Positions 1 to 10,270 are shown, counted from the first letter of the stretch. The stretch: 64,000 bases of DNA from Gracilaria domingensis (GCA_022539475.1 VCMS01000191.1:62001-126000); one strand, 5' to 3'. Notes: generated from the sequence alone by a model not told the origin. Translations and numbers: made by a program.

Positions 1-1306
1 CACTATACATTCATAGAATGTAATTCTATCTTTGAGGTGATATGAAAGGGCTCAGCCCATTCCAAATTGAATAGTGTTCTTGTATCCTCTGAGGAGAACA
101 ACATAGAAAACAGTTTGTTCTACAGCAAACAACCATAGTTTATGAAATGTTGTGCAAAAAGCAACATTTTTTGAAATCGGCCTACTTTTCTTATTTTCCT
201 CTGTTTGTGCTCTCTATAGAGTCCGAGAGATTTTCTTTAATGACATGCATTCTGTTGTAGTAGATATGAATACCGATAAAGTGGTGCATTTATTCCATCG
301 CAAAATTGAAGCATGCCTTTGGCTTCTTTGAAAGAAATGCGAATCAAGTTCATAGAGTCTAGTTTGAACATGAGTTCAATGCATCGTTGTTAAATCAATG
401 TTCTCTTTGAGGTTCGGCATTTTTTAAAAGTTTGTGTGGAAATGACAAACATTTATTTGTGAAACTGAAACGGCATTTATTTTATCTTCTATTCTACATG
501 ATGTTAGTCTCTTTAAGTGCTTCCGTCACACGATAGTTGAATTTACCGCTTCTCTGTAAACTCTGCCAACAAATCGCAAGGGGGCTTCCTCCATACAGGT
601 ACACATGCGAGTACCCAGATGTACTCGGTATCAAAATTTGATTTAATTTATTGCACCCATGTTGGTCGACCTTCTTGCTTTGAGACATACTGTATTCCAG
701 CAATTGATAGAACTGGGAACTAGTGATATCCCACCTCATATCTCCTTCCACCGCTAGGGTCCAGAAGGGTCAGCATCAGATGGAAATCTCGAAGATTTTG
801 AAGTGAGACTAGATAGAATATACAAAGTTCTAATTGTTCTCAAAGTATAGGCCGTCTACAATTTGTGATTGTCCGGGAGAAAGTTCATAGAAGTCCTTCC
901 ACACACAAGTAATGGTTTAGTAACGACAAAATTGCTTACGAAAACCAACGGATCAGCAGACTAAGAGTGCTGCAGTAATATCCAGATATCCGTACTAGCT
1001 CCTCGCAGGATGGGATGTAACTATCAACAAAGCGTGAATCGTGTTTGACGCGTAACAGGCTTGTCGAAAGCGGTCATCTCTTCGCAGAGCTCCAAAGGCT
1101 GTCAACAAGATGTACCTCCCGGTTCTTCTTGTGCGTCTGCCGATTGGATAACACAGGAGATTTGGCAAACGTGGCCGTGAAGTGCTACTACGGCAATCTG
1201 TGATGGTGCTTCTCGCCTTTGTTACATTTTAGCAACGGTCGGCTAGAGTTAGTACCGCACTCAGTGCGTCGGCCGCCACGGCTCCAGACGGATATAGATT
1301 GAGGTT
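1..1306. other. no gene recognised
   Basis: This stretch has only a short antisense reading frame (494-751 minus) with no recognisable domain, and it contains many stops in all frames. Base composition is AT-rich up to about 900 and more mixed afterwards. I see no LTR, terminal repeat or RNA gene here. Confidence 0.5.
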
Positions 1307-1320
1307 GATAATCTGGGTTG

Positions 1321-1375
1321 TCTCCCACAAAGTGGGAGATCCCAGGGAGCATTGCCAACTCAGATAATCTGAGTT
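1321..1375. repeat. two adjacent palindromes upstream of the first ORF
   Basis: A perfect 8-bp stem with a 3-nt loop (TCTCCCAC-aaa-GTGGGAGA, 1321-1339) is followed by a 9-bp stem with a 1-nt loop (AACTCAGAT-a-ATCTGAGTT, 1357-1375). The phrase GATAATCTGRGTTGTC occurs twice around them (about 1307 and 1364). The second palindrome ends 13 bp before the ATG at 1389, so it would lie in the 5' leader of that ORF. A role in translation or as an operator is only inference. Confidence 0.55.
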
Positions 1376-1388
1376 GTCAAGCGTTCAA

Positions 1389-2639
1389 ATGTTACGAAAG
1401 CACCGCACGTGCTTCTGCGTACGTAAGCTATCTAGCGTAATTCTTGGTCTGTTACGCAATCCGAAGTGGGTAAAAGCGCTCCGAGCACTCGCACATCGCG
1501 CTCTCTGGTGCTGCCACCACCCGCCGATTCACCCCGTCATGTACAGATCAACGCCAAGTGGACGTAGAAAGGATGCAACTCGAGACCTGGACGTCGACTT
1601 GTCGCACCAAACGATTTGCGACCTTGGGCTAATGTGTCACCCCGAGCGAGATCTTACGCTCAGTATAACTCAGGACAGGTTGAACGCTAGAGTGGACACA
1701 GTGGCTGATAATTCATACAAGAAGCCAGCGTACACATTCGGAAACGGGGTTGGAGACCTTACCACGCTTGGTCTCTTCTCAGGAGCGCGATTCACGTTCC
1801 GGCACTTAACCAGGCTCACAGCGGCCAGCTTTGCACGCAGTTCAGAGGAGTATCAGGACCTCCAACTAGCAATCGCCTGTAACTCAATGGCTAAAGCTTG
1901 GCTCAGCAAACGGTTTGAGAGGTTTGGCAAAGATAATGCCGATCGAAGGATGGAGAAGCTGGTGAAAGCAATGGGCAACAGCCATGAACTTGACCACGAA
2001 GAAATGAGGCGCATGACAATGTTGATGTGGGTAAATAAGACGTGGTTGAGAAACCCTGGCTTGCAAATCGATGAAGCCGCGTGCATGCTCTTCTGCAATA
2101 TAGCACGGGAAGCGTCGTCATGGGTGAAGCACGTGAGTGGCAAGACGTACGATGAATTCTCGTATTTCACCGATGCTCCAAACGTGTTCTGCCGGCGCAT
2201 GGTGGTGACTGAAAAGAAAATGACTGTGGACGAGTCCGTGAACAAGGAGCGGCAGAATATTGGAATTTCTGGCTGCGTGGATGTGTCTGGCCCGTCTGGC
2301 AACGCGGAACTTTTCCGGGCGGTGACAAAGGAGACGAGGCACATGCAGATCTCACTGGAGTCAACGCAAGTGGAGGCCCCGAGACCGGTGCAATGCCTGA
2401 GCGACTTGGACCACTCCAACGCGGAAATCGGGCCGCGAGACTTGTTCTTCATTCGCTCCAGAGCGTTTCCGCACAAGTTCTCGGTGCAGCGCGGGCGGCA
2501 GGCCGGCGATTTCACGTGCAGGAGGGACCCAAAGGGTGTGAGGGTGGACATTGCGCCGAGTGCCCTCGCGGTGCGGATGGCCGAAAAGTGGATTGGCGCC
2601 GCGGAGCTGCACGATGAAACGTCTTGTGCAATTTGCTGA
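1389..2639 (+). CDS. hypothetical protein, 416 aa, no recognised domain
   Basis: This is an uninterrupted reading frame of 416 codons from ATG 1389; a later in-frame ATG at 1539 is an alternative start. The stretch is more GC-rich than its flanks, as expected for a coding region. I recognise no domain, membrane segment or signal peptide. The middle is rich in charged and aromatic residues, and the C-terminus ends in CAIC, which has the layout of a prenylation box (C-a-a-X), though four residues are weak evidence. The gene converges with the large minus-strand ORF at 3851-6301, and about 1.2 kb of non-coding DNA separates them. The two could be partners in an unrecognised mobile unit, since the neighbour's 5' end is duplicated elsewhere in the window. 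No function is assigned. Confidence 0.6.
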   Translation: MLRKHRTCFCVRKLSSVILGLLRNPKWVKALRALAHRALWCCHHPPIHPVMYRSTPSGRRKDATRDLDVDLSHQTICDLGLMCHPERDLTLSITQDRLNARVDTVADNSYKKPAYTFGNGVGDLTTLGLFSGARFTFRHLTRLTAASFARSSEEYQDLQLAIACNSMAKAWLSKRFERFGKDNADRRMEKLVKAMGNSHELDHEEMRRMTMLMWVNKTWLRNPGLQIDEAACMLFCNIAREASSWVKHVSGKTYDEFSYFTDAPNVFCRRMVVTEKKMTVDESVNKERQNIGISGCVDVSGPSGNAELFRAVTKETRHMQISLESTQVEAPRPVQCLSDLDHSNAEIGPRDLFFIRSRAFPHKFSVQRGRQAGDFTCRRDPKGVRVDIAPSALAVRMAEKWIGAAELHDETSCAIC

Positions 2640-3788
2640 ATTGTTGGGCCCAAATTTGAATTTAATTAAGGTTCTGAAAACCATTACGTTCTGTTGTGTT
2701 TAGTGTGCACGTGGAAGATTGTGCCACGGGCAACGAATCGTGTAATGTTCGACTCAGTGTCATTGCTGGCAGTTCGATTTGAATTCTTCCAAAAACATTT
2801 TGGTTCTTCACAGTCTTCTCGTGTTGTGCTAGGCTCCACCTCTGCTTGCACTCCTCCAACATGGGCCACCTATCTATCTGAGGGAAGAGGCATTGCGAGC
2901 GTAGAACGAATGGCACGAAGGGCTGACAGCTTCTGCCAGCAGTTGCAGCGAATACTCGCTCGTTCGCGAATTCTTCAGAGTGACATTCGCGACGCCATCA
3001 CCGACGCTTACTTTGAATTTTGAGTTTTTCCATCAATAGCATGTTGATCCAACTCCGTGCTTTCCACTTGAAGCTTGGAGCTTGTCCTTCGCTCTCCGAC
3101 CATGGGGCCGACAAAATTTGTTTATGAGTGACTAATGACAGAGTTACTTCGACGAAAAAAATATTAAGAAAATTTTCACGAAAGCGGTATTTAGCTTTAG
3201 CTTCCAATTTATTTCAAAATTATTATAATTGAGCTTGAAAATAATTCTGTTGTGGTCCTCTCGTCCCTCCTGCCGTTGCTTGTGCTAAAGACCACCACTT
3301 GTGACTCCTCACACTTCAGCGGAGCTACGCGTCAGCGCTCATTGTTCATCTCTTCTGAACATGTTTACAAGTTCTCCGATGTCCCGCGATTTCAGACTTT
3401 TGGCGCAACCTTTGGAAGCTCCATCATTTTATCAGGAGGCTTGTTGCGCAAATTGCTTGCGTGCGCTCTCACCGTCGATTGCGGCCGTGTAAATCAGCCT
3501 CATCGCCCGCAATCGTTTGCACCAGTACAGCGTGCAAGCAGAATGATAATGAGACAGCCGACGCGAATTGTGCGCTGCTCTCGCTCAATTTGCTCATTTC
3601 TCAATGCACGCCCAACGTCTGCGGCGCAGTTTCCAGGCCATGGCAGTGATTATACTCTCGAGGGACAAGGGGACAACAAGTGAGCACGTCATTTCCGTTA
3701 CTCTCATTGCTGCGCTAAGCTTACACTTACGTACCGTGCTACTACGTGTACACAATCATCTCGTGGCTCCGTGGCTCACGTGACCGAC
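2640..3788. other. no gene recognised, intergenic between convergent ORFs
   Basis: Only short frames in several registers are open, and none resembles a protein family. The segment separates the 3' ends of two convergent long ORFs. Confidence 0.5.
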
Positions 3789-3828
3789 ATGTGTGAACAA
3801 TTGAATGCGAAATCAATTATTCACACAT
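3789..3828 (-). terminator. 16-bp stem-loop just beyond the 3' end of the 816-codon ORF
   Basis: The arms 3789-3804 and 3813-3828 pair over 16 bp with one mismatch around an 8-nt loop (left arm ATGTGTGAACAATTGA). The structure begins 22 bp after the TAG stop (3851-3853) of the minus-strand gene, so a transcript of that gene would carry it in the 3' UTR. A role in 3'-end formation or mRNA stability is inference; it could also be a tiny inverted-repeat insertion. Confidence 0.4.
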
Positions 3829-3850
3829 CTTCGTCGCGCAGAGCAGCGTC

Positions 3851-6301
3851 CTAATTCCAAACTTTCGTTCTCAGCGACGCAATCATGTTGTTCACCACAT
3901 CATCGATCGTCTGCGCGTCTGCCCCACCCACTGTCGACCGCATTCTGCCGTGGCAATCCGCCCAGAACATCTCATACTCAAACGAGTAGTCGCAAATCGT
4001 CTCTCCGTCCGGGCTCATCTGATCCGGGCGCATCGTAAACAACTTATGGCTTTCTTCAGATGTGATATGCCGCATGATGTGCCTGGGACTCACAGCTACG
4101 GGCTCTCGTCTGGCTCCATTGCATGCGATTCGGATGGCGGCCAGATACGCGTCTTCAGCGCCGATCTTGCTTCGCACAACAATCTGGTACATTCGTTCTG
4201 GGGAAGGCAGCTGAAACCAGCGTCGTTCTTCGTCCACCACGCAAAGCGTCGTCAGTGTTTTGTCCCAAGCCACAGCCACGCCCTTGGAGCTAGTCAGTTC
4301 TGTCTCTCCTATGAACATCTGCTCCTCTGCGTGAAAGTGCTTCGTTCCAAAGCGTGACAGTGCCATGTTATGCTCCTCTTCATTCATGAAGAAGATGGAG
4401 CATACAATGATTTCAGTCTTTGAGTCGAAATCGATGTGCCTGTTCAGCCTGTGCTTGTCGCTGAGAACCACAACCATGCGGCTCTTTCCCTCGGACGCAG
4501 TCCGCATAATCACCTCGACGCTATGTCCGGCCCACTTGTCAGCGGCCTCAATGTACAGCTGCTTCGACATAGATGTTGTGAATCGCCCAAGATACAATGG
4601 CCTTTCCTCCCCCGACATCCACACCGTCTTCAGGGCCATGTTGTTCGGTCTCCAGCAACCAGGTTGCCTCAACGCCGCAGCTATGTTAGAAATGAATTGT
4701 TTCTCAAGTTGAACGCGAGTAATTTCCATAGTTAAACGCTCCGATCTCTCGTTGACAGATTTCAGTAACAGCCATCCTCCGTTTTGGGCGCTCAGGAAAC
4801 GTTGAACTGACTCTTCGTAGGGGATATGTCGTTCCAGGCGATTGATGACGGCTGCTTCAATCATGAAGTAAACCATGGCCCGATCCTCTTCAACGCACGC
4901 TTCGGCAACTGCTAGATCTTCAAGAACTTCAAACCTTAGTTCCGAGAGATTTGTTATCGGCCCCTTTGCGAACATGAGCGCGTACCAAAACTTCAGCAGT
5001 CTCACCTTCACGTCAAACTCCAGCATCGCATCCTCAAAAAGGTGTACTTGTTTCCCACCCAGACCTGCGCCAGTCAACGTCTGTTTTAGGATAGCTTGAG
5101 CCCCTTCCCCAACCTCGCACAGTTGCTTCCATGTCGAGCTACCCCGCGGCTGGGAGATGCACGGAAAAAGTCTCTTTCTTTTGATCTCATAGGTATCGTT
5201 GTGATGCTTCACTACAGCCCTGAGCTCTGAAACCATATTATCATAGTGCATCAAGGTGAGCGCGAGGCCAGCCATATCCTGAATGGATATAATGAGATCA
5301 TCTCTCAACATTCCACAAGTAGCTTCAGCCATGAGCCACAGTCTTCTTACTCGCGACAAATCTCTGAAGGGTTCATCTTGGGCATACGTAATGTCAACAT
5401 TCGCAATCCCGGAGAGGCCTCTCTTCCCGGACCTTATATCTGCGAAAGAAGTTAGGATACTGTCCATCTTCTTATCTGGCAAAGACGGGTAACCGTACCC
5501 TTTGCGAAGTCTCGGGACACAATGCCAAACGGCGGAGCCCGGCAACATATATGGGATGACGCCAGCATAACCATTGCGTTCTCCGTCCGGAGTTGGGTAC
5601 TTCATTCCATCATGCCAGAGATTACCCAGATTGATGCATTGGGCGCTGCAGAAGAATTGCGGAGTGGAGCTTTGCGTAGCTTCAGTTTGTGTCAGTCTTA
5701 CAGATCTCCTCGTTTGATACTTTCTGATATGAGATTCCGACTCTTCATCATGGGCGTAGGACAGTATGATTCGCCTTCCGGACAGTTCATTGAGGGCCTG
5801 CGGCGACCAAACTTCCTTGGGACCATCTCTAGGAACGGTCAGGTTGAGATTCTCGACACCAGACAGGTAAATGCGAGGCAATTCCAATGTGGATTGCCAT
5901 CTGTGCTGCTCGGTATCGCAGCAAAATGTTCTGGATTTCGTGAGTGCATCCCGCTTCCAAAACTTTGTGAGCGGGGCATCTGCCGTGGGTTTACTGGAAT
6001 GGGCCCAGGAGGCAGAGCCAAATTCCAAAATTCGATTCCGACTTGAGCGCAAAGAAGGACTCCAATCGGAGGAGATTTTCTCAGATGGGAGTTGGACGTC
6101 GTAGGGCCACGCGTTGACAGAAAGTAGAGCGGAGATAACGAGAGGGGGAATGATAGTTTCACCGGAAGAAATGGAAGATATTTCACATTGTAGATGCTTG
6201 AGGCATTCTATGACCTGCTCTTCAAGGGGAGGGAGATTTGAGTTTATGGAATTCGTGAAGGAGAACGCTTTGAAAGGGTCCTGAGGTTTGGAGCTGCCCA
6301 T
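3851..6301 (-). CDS. hypothetical protein, 816 aa, family unknown, 5' end duplicated at 19.1 kb
   Basis: This minus-strand frame has no stop for 816 codons from the ATG at 6299-6301 (MGSSKPQD...). The frame stays open upstream to about 6439, but only with a GTG, so the ATG is the better start. I recognise no domain, membrane helix or signal peptide. The segment around residues 230-270 has a run with the spacing LPGS-x3-WHCVP that faintly recalls a JmjC-type beta strand, too weak to assign. The C-terminal third has alternating charged and hydrophobic stretches. The first ~57 codons and about 570 bp of upstream DNA are repeated at 19138-19878, so promoter and start travelled together. An 816-codon frame without damage, in a window where most TE genes are broken, suggests recent activity or selection. 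It could be the main protein of an undescribed mobile element. Confidence 0.65.
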   Translation of the reverse strand: MGSSKPQDPFKAFSFTNSINSNLPPLEEQVIECLKHLQCEISSISSGETIIPPLVISALLSVNAWPYDVQLPSEKISSDWSPSLRSSRNRILEFGSASWAHSSKPTADAPLTKFWKRDALTKSRTFCCDTEQHRWQSTLELPRIYLSGVENLNLTVPRDGPKEVWSPQALNELSGRRIILSYAHDEESESHIRKYQTRRSVRLTQTEATQSSTPQFFCSAQCINLGNLWHDGMKYPTPDGERNGYAGVIPYMLPGSAVWHCVPRLRKGYGYPSLPDKKMDSILTSFADIRSGKRGLSGIANVDITYAQDEPFRDLSRVRRLWLMAEATCGMLRDDLIISIQDMAGLALTLMHYDNMVSELRAVVKHHNDTYEIKRKRLFPCISQPRGSSTWKQLCEVGEGAQAILKQTLTGAGLGGKQVHLFEDAMLEFDVKVRLLKFWYALMFAKGPITNLSELRFEVLEDLAVAEACVEEDRAMVYFMIEAAVINRLERHIPYEESVQRFLSAQNGGWLLLKSVNERSERLTMEITRVQLEKQFISNIAAALRQPGCWRPNNMALKTVWMSGEERPLYLGRFTTSMSKQLYIEAADKWAGHSVEVIMRTASEGKSRMVVVLSDKHRLNRHIDFDSKTEIIVCSIFFMNEEEHNMALSRFGTKHFHAEEQMFIGETELTSSKGVAVAWDKTLTTLCVVDEERRWFQLPSPERMYQIVVRSKIGAEDAYLAAIRIACNGARREPVAVSPRHIMRHITSEESHKLFTMRPDQMSPDGETICDYSFEYEMFWADCHGRMRSTVGGADAQTIDDVVNNMIASLRTKVWN

Positions 6302-7125
6302 GGTCGACGGGTATTGAAGAGCGGATGGGACGGACCACGGATGGGACAGACCGTGTTGTTCTGGTAGATATAGGATGTTACAAGCCCAGTTGGCAAAGGT
6401 TTTGCTTTTACACAAACATTTGTTGTTTGTTGTGAACACAACGGTAGACTCTTCCTTGCTTCGTCATCACAGTCCTCTGTATTCTGGTCTGCAGCAAATG
6501 ATTCTAAACACAAGCCATTTCCTGCAGCAAATATTGACCGCTTATACCGCTCGGACGAAAACTCGAAGAACATTACCTGCAGTTATACAAACCTAGAAAG
6601 ATACAGCCTATTGTATAGCCACTTATCTGCGACGAAGTGGAGGCAATGGGTTACCGGAAGCGTGACATAATCGGCTGCCTGCTTCGGCCGCACAGCAACG
6701 GCCGAATGCGTCAAATACAATATGCACGAAAAGCTCAGGCTGCCCTTGATCCTTGACAGCGTTGGTTGCATCTCGATTTTCGTGGTCCAAAGCAAGGCAA
6801 GCCATGATGCCCGCATCGCTGGCACGACTCCGTGGCGTACGTGGCAAGCACTTCTGCTCCGGCGAGCACAACACGTGTGGGATGACGAAAGAGTTGCAGG
6901 ACAGGTACACGTACACGTACCCTTGGTACGTGTACTGCAGAATTGCTTGATTTCAGCAGCTGAGGTCTCGCTTTCTTTCGGAAAGATGCAATTCACGTGC
7001 AGGACTAGCCAGTGCGAAGTATTTGCGTTGCCGCAGCGGGCAGCAGCGTTTTGCTCAAGTAGAAGAGCACTCTCCCCGTTTCATTGCACGTGCTGCGATG
7101 GCAATGCAAAGACAAGCCGCCAGTA
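6132..7125. repeat. segmental duplication, copy A (5' end and upstream region of the 816-codon gene)
   Basis: 6132-6890 matches 19138-19878 almost base for base. The next part (6891-6930) matches 21627-21670, and 6940-7125 matches 28973-29130, all in the same orientation. Copy A is uninterrupted and therefore gives the ancestral order that the nested insertions at 19.9-29 kb split apart. It covers the first codons of the 816-codon gene and its presumed promoter. Confidence 0.8.
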
Positions 7126-7895
7126 AGGGCTACCGGCAAGGAATTGTCCCGGACTCCTCTAGAGGGGCAAACGACTGGACACAAGTAGTTCCAGGAGGCT
7201 GACGGGCATGAATATGAAGAAGGCAGCGAAAAGTGAGTAGGACACACACCTGTCTAAGACCATCAAATTAGGATAGGTTTGTCATTTTCTTGCATTCTCA
7301 TTTGTTGAGTTTCAAATAATTGCGATCACACAAAGGAGAACTAGGTCTATTGGATGCATCCAAACTTTGGGTGGTGTGTTCGAAACCGTGCGGAAAGCTT
7401 TGAAAATGCAGGAAAAAAAACCTCTTCCGAACCCCCAAAAGCGATAGAAGGGGAGGCACTTTTGCAGCCTGCGACAAAGACAAGGGAGCGAGGAGAATCA
7501 TGTCCAAATTTGGAAAAATTGAGTGCCTCACCATCGCCCTAGTCATCAGCACCAGATAGCAGACTGCAGTAGCTGATGCAGTAAGCACGAAAGAATCCCT
7601 TCAGTATAAGAAAGTGGTGACAGAGTGATGAGCGACGGACCTCCGAGGGACAGAGATTCTCGAGGGAGAAGAGTGCATGACAAAGACATGGACTCGGCAG
7701 GTCGGGCAGTAAACACGTACAAGCGGAGATACGCCTACGTCGGTTGGTTTTTGAGCGTACCCATTTGATGGGTATGTCCCATGCGTGACTTGGGTATGTA
7801 CAGATTGTTCGTAACGCTATGCTTACTCGAGCCGATTCATATTTTTTGGATCCAATCAAGGCAAGCCAAGTCAGCACATTTAGAGTGCATCTGTT
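7126..7895. other. no gene recognised
   Basis: Short frames only. No repeat shared with the rest of the window was noticed beyond about 7125. Confidence 0.45.
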
Positions 7896-7954
7896 CTCTT
7901 TTTGCCCTCATAATAATATCATATTATGATATTATGATATGACGGCAAAAAGAG
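7896..7954. repeat. long hairpin, AT-rich core with 11-bp perfect outer arms
   Basis: The outer arms CTCTTTTTGCC (7896-7906) and GGCAAAAAGAG (7944-7954) are perfect complements. Inside them lies an AT palindrome with a 9-bp stem (AATATCATA, 7915-7923, paired with 7925-7933). The right arm overlaps the start of the WD40 reading frame. The hairpin marks the boundary between ordinary sequence and the GC-rich WD40 island. Confidence 0.65.
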
Positions 7955-8340
7955 CATGCGTACGAGTCGGGTTTAGTAGCGACGGGAGGGAGGTGATTTG
8001 CGGGACAGAAGATTCGGCGTTGCGGATATGGGAGGTGGGAAGGAGAGGGCGGCCGTTTGAGCCTCGCGGCGATGACATTGTCGGGGTGGAGTGCGTTGCG
8101 ATGAGCGATGATGGGGAGCGAGTGGTGTGCGGGTCGGGGGGCGCAACGCTGCAAGTGTGGGGCGCTGCGAGCGGGCAGGCGGTGGGACAGCCGCTGGTGG
8201 CGCACGCTGGGCGAGGGATCTGATGTGCGTCGCGCTGAGCTGCGACGGGAGGCGAGTGGCGTGCGGGTCGCTCGACGGCACGCTGCGCGTGTGGGACGCG
8301 GAGAGCGGCCAGCAATACGGGAGAGAGGGACGGCGTCCGC
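7939..8340 (+). pseudogene. WD40-repeat fragment, frameshifted
   Basis: Three WD40 blades can be read. The first two lie in the frame starting at 7939, with the pattern SSDGREVICGTEDSALRIWE and then SDDGERVVCGSGGATLQVW followed by a GQ-x4-GQPL linker. The third (CDGRRVACGSLDGTLRVWD) lies in the frame that starts near 8127, so a frameshift falls around 8205-8220. The blades have the DG...SG-x(2)-DGT-x-R-W-D pattern of beta-propeller proteins; WD40 arrays of this linker style often form the sensor end of NLR/STAND proteins. No upstream NTPase domain is present. The fragment ends in GC-rich, non-repeat sequence. It is most likely a captured or truncated piece of a larger WD40 gene. Confidence 0.7.
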
Positions 8341-8700
8341 GCGCTGCACGGTTTTGCTGCAGCTTTGTTTCGCAACTGGCGCTTGACACGCGCGCACGGC
8401 ATGCGCGCACGCGCGGCGGCGCCGTGCTTGTGCAGGTCACGCGGCGGGTGGTCCGCCGCTGGCGACACGCTGCGCGCCCAGCCCGAGCAAAAAGCGCCCC
8501 GCGCCTCCGCGGTAGCGGCGTCAACGCGGGGCACGCGCGTGGCGGCGGCGCACGCCGCACCGCTCGCGGTGCGTAGCAGGCGGTCGACTTGTCGCAATGG
8601 CGCCATGGCGCTGGCGCCAACTGGCGCGAGTAACAGCGCGGGCAGCACATACCGCACTTGGTATGTCGAAGAGAACAGAACGAAGTTTCAGCCTCTTCGG
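8341..8700. other. GC-rich island, no convincing gene
   Basis: Sequence very rich in GCG/CGC follows the WD40 fragment. Several frames are open on both strands, as expected from composition alone, and none resembles a protein family. From about 8700 the sequence turns sharply AT-rich. Confidence 0.45.
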
Positions 8701-8985
8701 TAGAGTTCCTGGCCGTTTTTGGAATTATTAGAAAATTATGTTTTAATGCTCTAAGTTTCAAAAACAATAGGTTCTAAGTTATGAGCAGAACGAAACATAT
8801 ACCCTTGAACCTTAGCCAAAAAGGTTTTTAAGTCTTAATATTTTCTTTTCATATAAATACTTATTCCGGAAATTGAAGAAACATAAACGTACCACCAATA
8901 CATTTTCTTACGGTGTACATTTTCATATACAGTTATGTAGAAATTTAATATTTTAGAAAAACTTGAGCCCACTCACCATCTTCAA

Positions 8986-8993
8986 TATATAAG
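8986..8993 (+). promoter_or_regulatory. TATA box of the 193-aa gene
   Basis: TATATAAG lies 74 bp upstream of the ATG at 9067, which is a normal TATA-to-start-codon distance with a short leader. No other TATA-like motif is closer. Confidence 0.5.
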
Positions 8994-9066
8994 AGAGACA
9001 CTAGATCTGTTCCACTTATTTTGGAACGATCTGTTTCTGTCGATCACCAACATCAGTGAAATCGAA

Positions 9067-9648
9067 ATGAACAAAGGAATAACAAAAAGAGTCTCATTTG
9101 CCGACCGACAAGAGAATGAAAGGACAGTGGTTCCCGAAAATCACAGCGGCACACCCGGGCTTCGATTTCATCGAGCGCTGAAAGCTCCCTGCTCTGTCGA
9201 AAGTGAAAAAAATGTTCAATATGCAGAAAAAGGGATCACATTCGGTGATTTACCAGAATTGATTGGAAGTGAGAAGTTCCGACGCCTTTCATCTTTGCTG
9301 GGAAGCGAGTTGGCTGATGACCTTTCTGAAAGTGAGAGTACTGAACCACCGACTGAATTTGCAGAGATAATCGATGATGATACGGTGGATAGTCTGTCTC
9401 TTCGTCCGGACTTCAATCACTATATGCACCGACTGGAGTCAGAAGCAGGAGAATCAAGTGGAAAACGCTCAAACTGTATCCAGTGTTTACATGAGGACGG
9501 CGAGTTTAATCCATTACTTTGCTCTCATTCTTCACTGCGATTTGCAGAGGATATTTCTGATCGAGAGAAAAAGCTGAAAAAGACGAAGAGTATGAATATC
9601 CAGGGGCATATGTATCACTTTTTACTATCTCTGTTTAACCGAAAATAA
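9067..9648 (+). CDS. hypothetical protein, 193 aa, with RVxF-type motif
   Basis: The frame opens at ATG 9067, preceded by a TATA box, and ends at TAA 9646-9648, which overlaps an AATAAA polyadenylation-like signal. The protein is acidic and Ser-rich with low hydrophobicity, probably mostly disordered. Residues 7-11 read KRVSF, the canonical protein phosphatase 1 docking pattern [RK]-V-x-F, followed by an acidic region (about residues 80-115). A Cys-rich patch (CIQCLHEDGEFNPLLCSH) lies near residues 137-154. I recognise no family. A PP1 regulator is a suggestion from the motif only, and such short motifs occur by chance. It is one of the few apparently non-TE genes here. Confidence 0.5.
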   Translation: MNKGITKRVSFADRQENERTVVPENHSGTPGLRFHRALKAPCSVESEKNVQYAEKGITFGDLPELIGSEKFRRLSSLLGSELADDLSESESTEPPTEFAEIIDDDTVDSLSLRPDFNHYMHRLESEAGESSGKRSNCIQCLHEDGEFNPLLCSHSSLRFAEDISDREKKLKKTKSMNIQGHMYHFLLSLFNRK

Positions 9649-10120
9649 ATTGGCTCTCCTTTAGACCTAGACATATATTTCTTGTCGGAAATCTGTAATC
9701 AAAAGCAAACTAAGAAACTTTACAACGAAGAGACAGTTGAGAAACTGTTCTATCAGAGTTGTTTCTAGAGTTTCCGCTGCAAGGTTATTCCTTTTTTCTT
9801 TAAATCTTGCGACACACGTGTGCAATGTGTGCGTGTTCTTGTCCTTATATAGAAATTCCTCTTAGATAACACTGGTACAGCAATGGATCCGCCATAGTCT
9901 GCTGGAGTACAACACGCGTACACAGCTACCAACGTGTTGGGCGTGGAAGGCGAAAAGTTGTTCCTACCGTGATTGGCATCCCTTCCCAAATACGCGCCGT
10001 GCCTCTGCAGCGCCAAGCGATAGCGCGTCGATCAGATTGTGTACTTATGATTTCTAGGAACGCAGAAGAAGTTTTATTACAGCGCAGGGACACGCGGAGC
10101 TCTGGAGATGCTCTTCAGTG

Positions 10121-10150
10121 CGCGGCGCCGGCGGCCGCGGCGCCGGCGGC
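10121..10150. repeat. tandem 15-bp GC repeat, two units
   Basis: CGCGGCGCCGGCGGC occurs twice in a row without a mismatch, inside a short stretch composed almost entirely of G and C. Confidence 0.6.
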
Positions 10151-10270
10151 CGCACCGCCGACGCCCTCGTCTTACCGCTCGTCTTCGTCCCGATCGCGCC
10201 ACCGGGAGTCTTGCTGGCCGTACAGCTTTGGTTGTTTTCGTTTTCTCAACCCTCCCAACCCTGAGGGGAG

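Noticed and set aside
1853-2653. 266-codon antisense frame opposite the 416-aa ORF
   Set aside because: It is a shadow of the plus-strand gene; its Cys/Ser-rich composition is typical of antisense reading of a GC-rich coding region.
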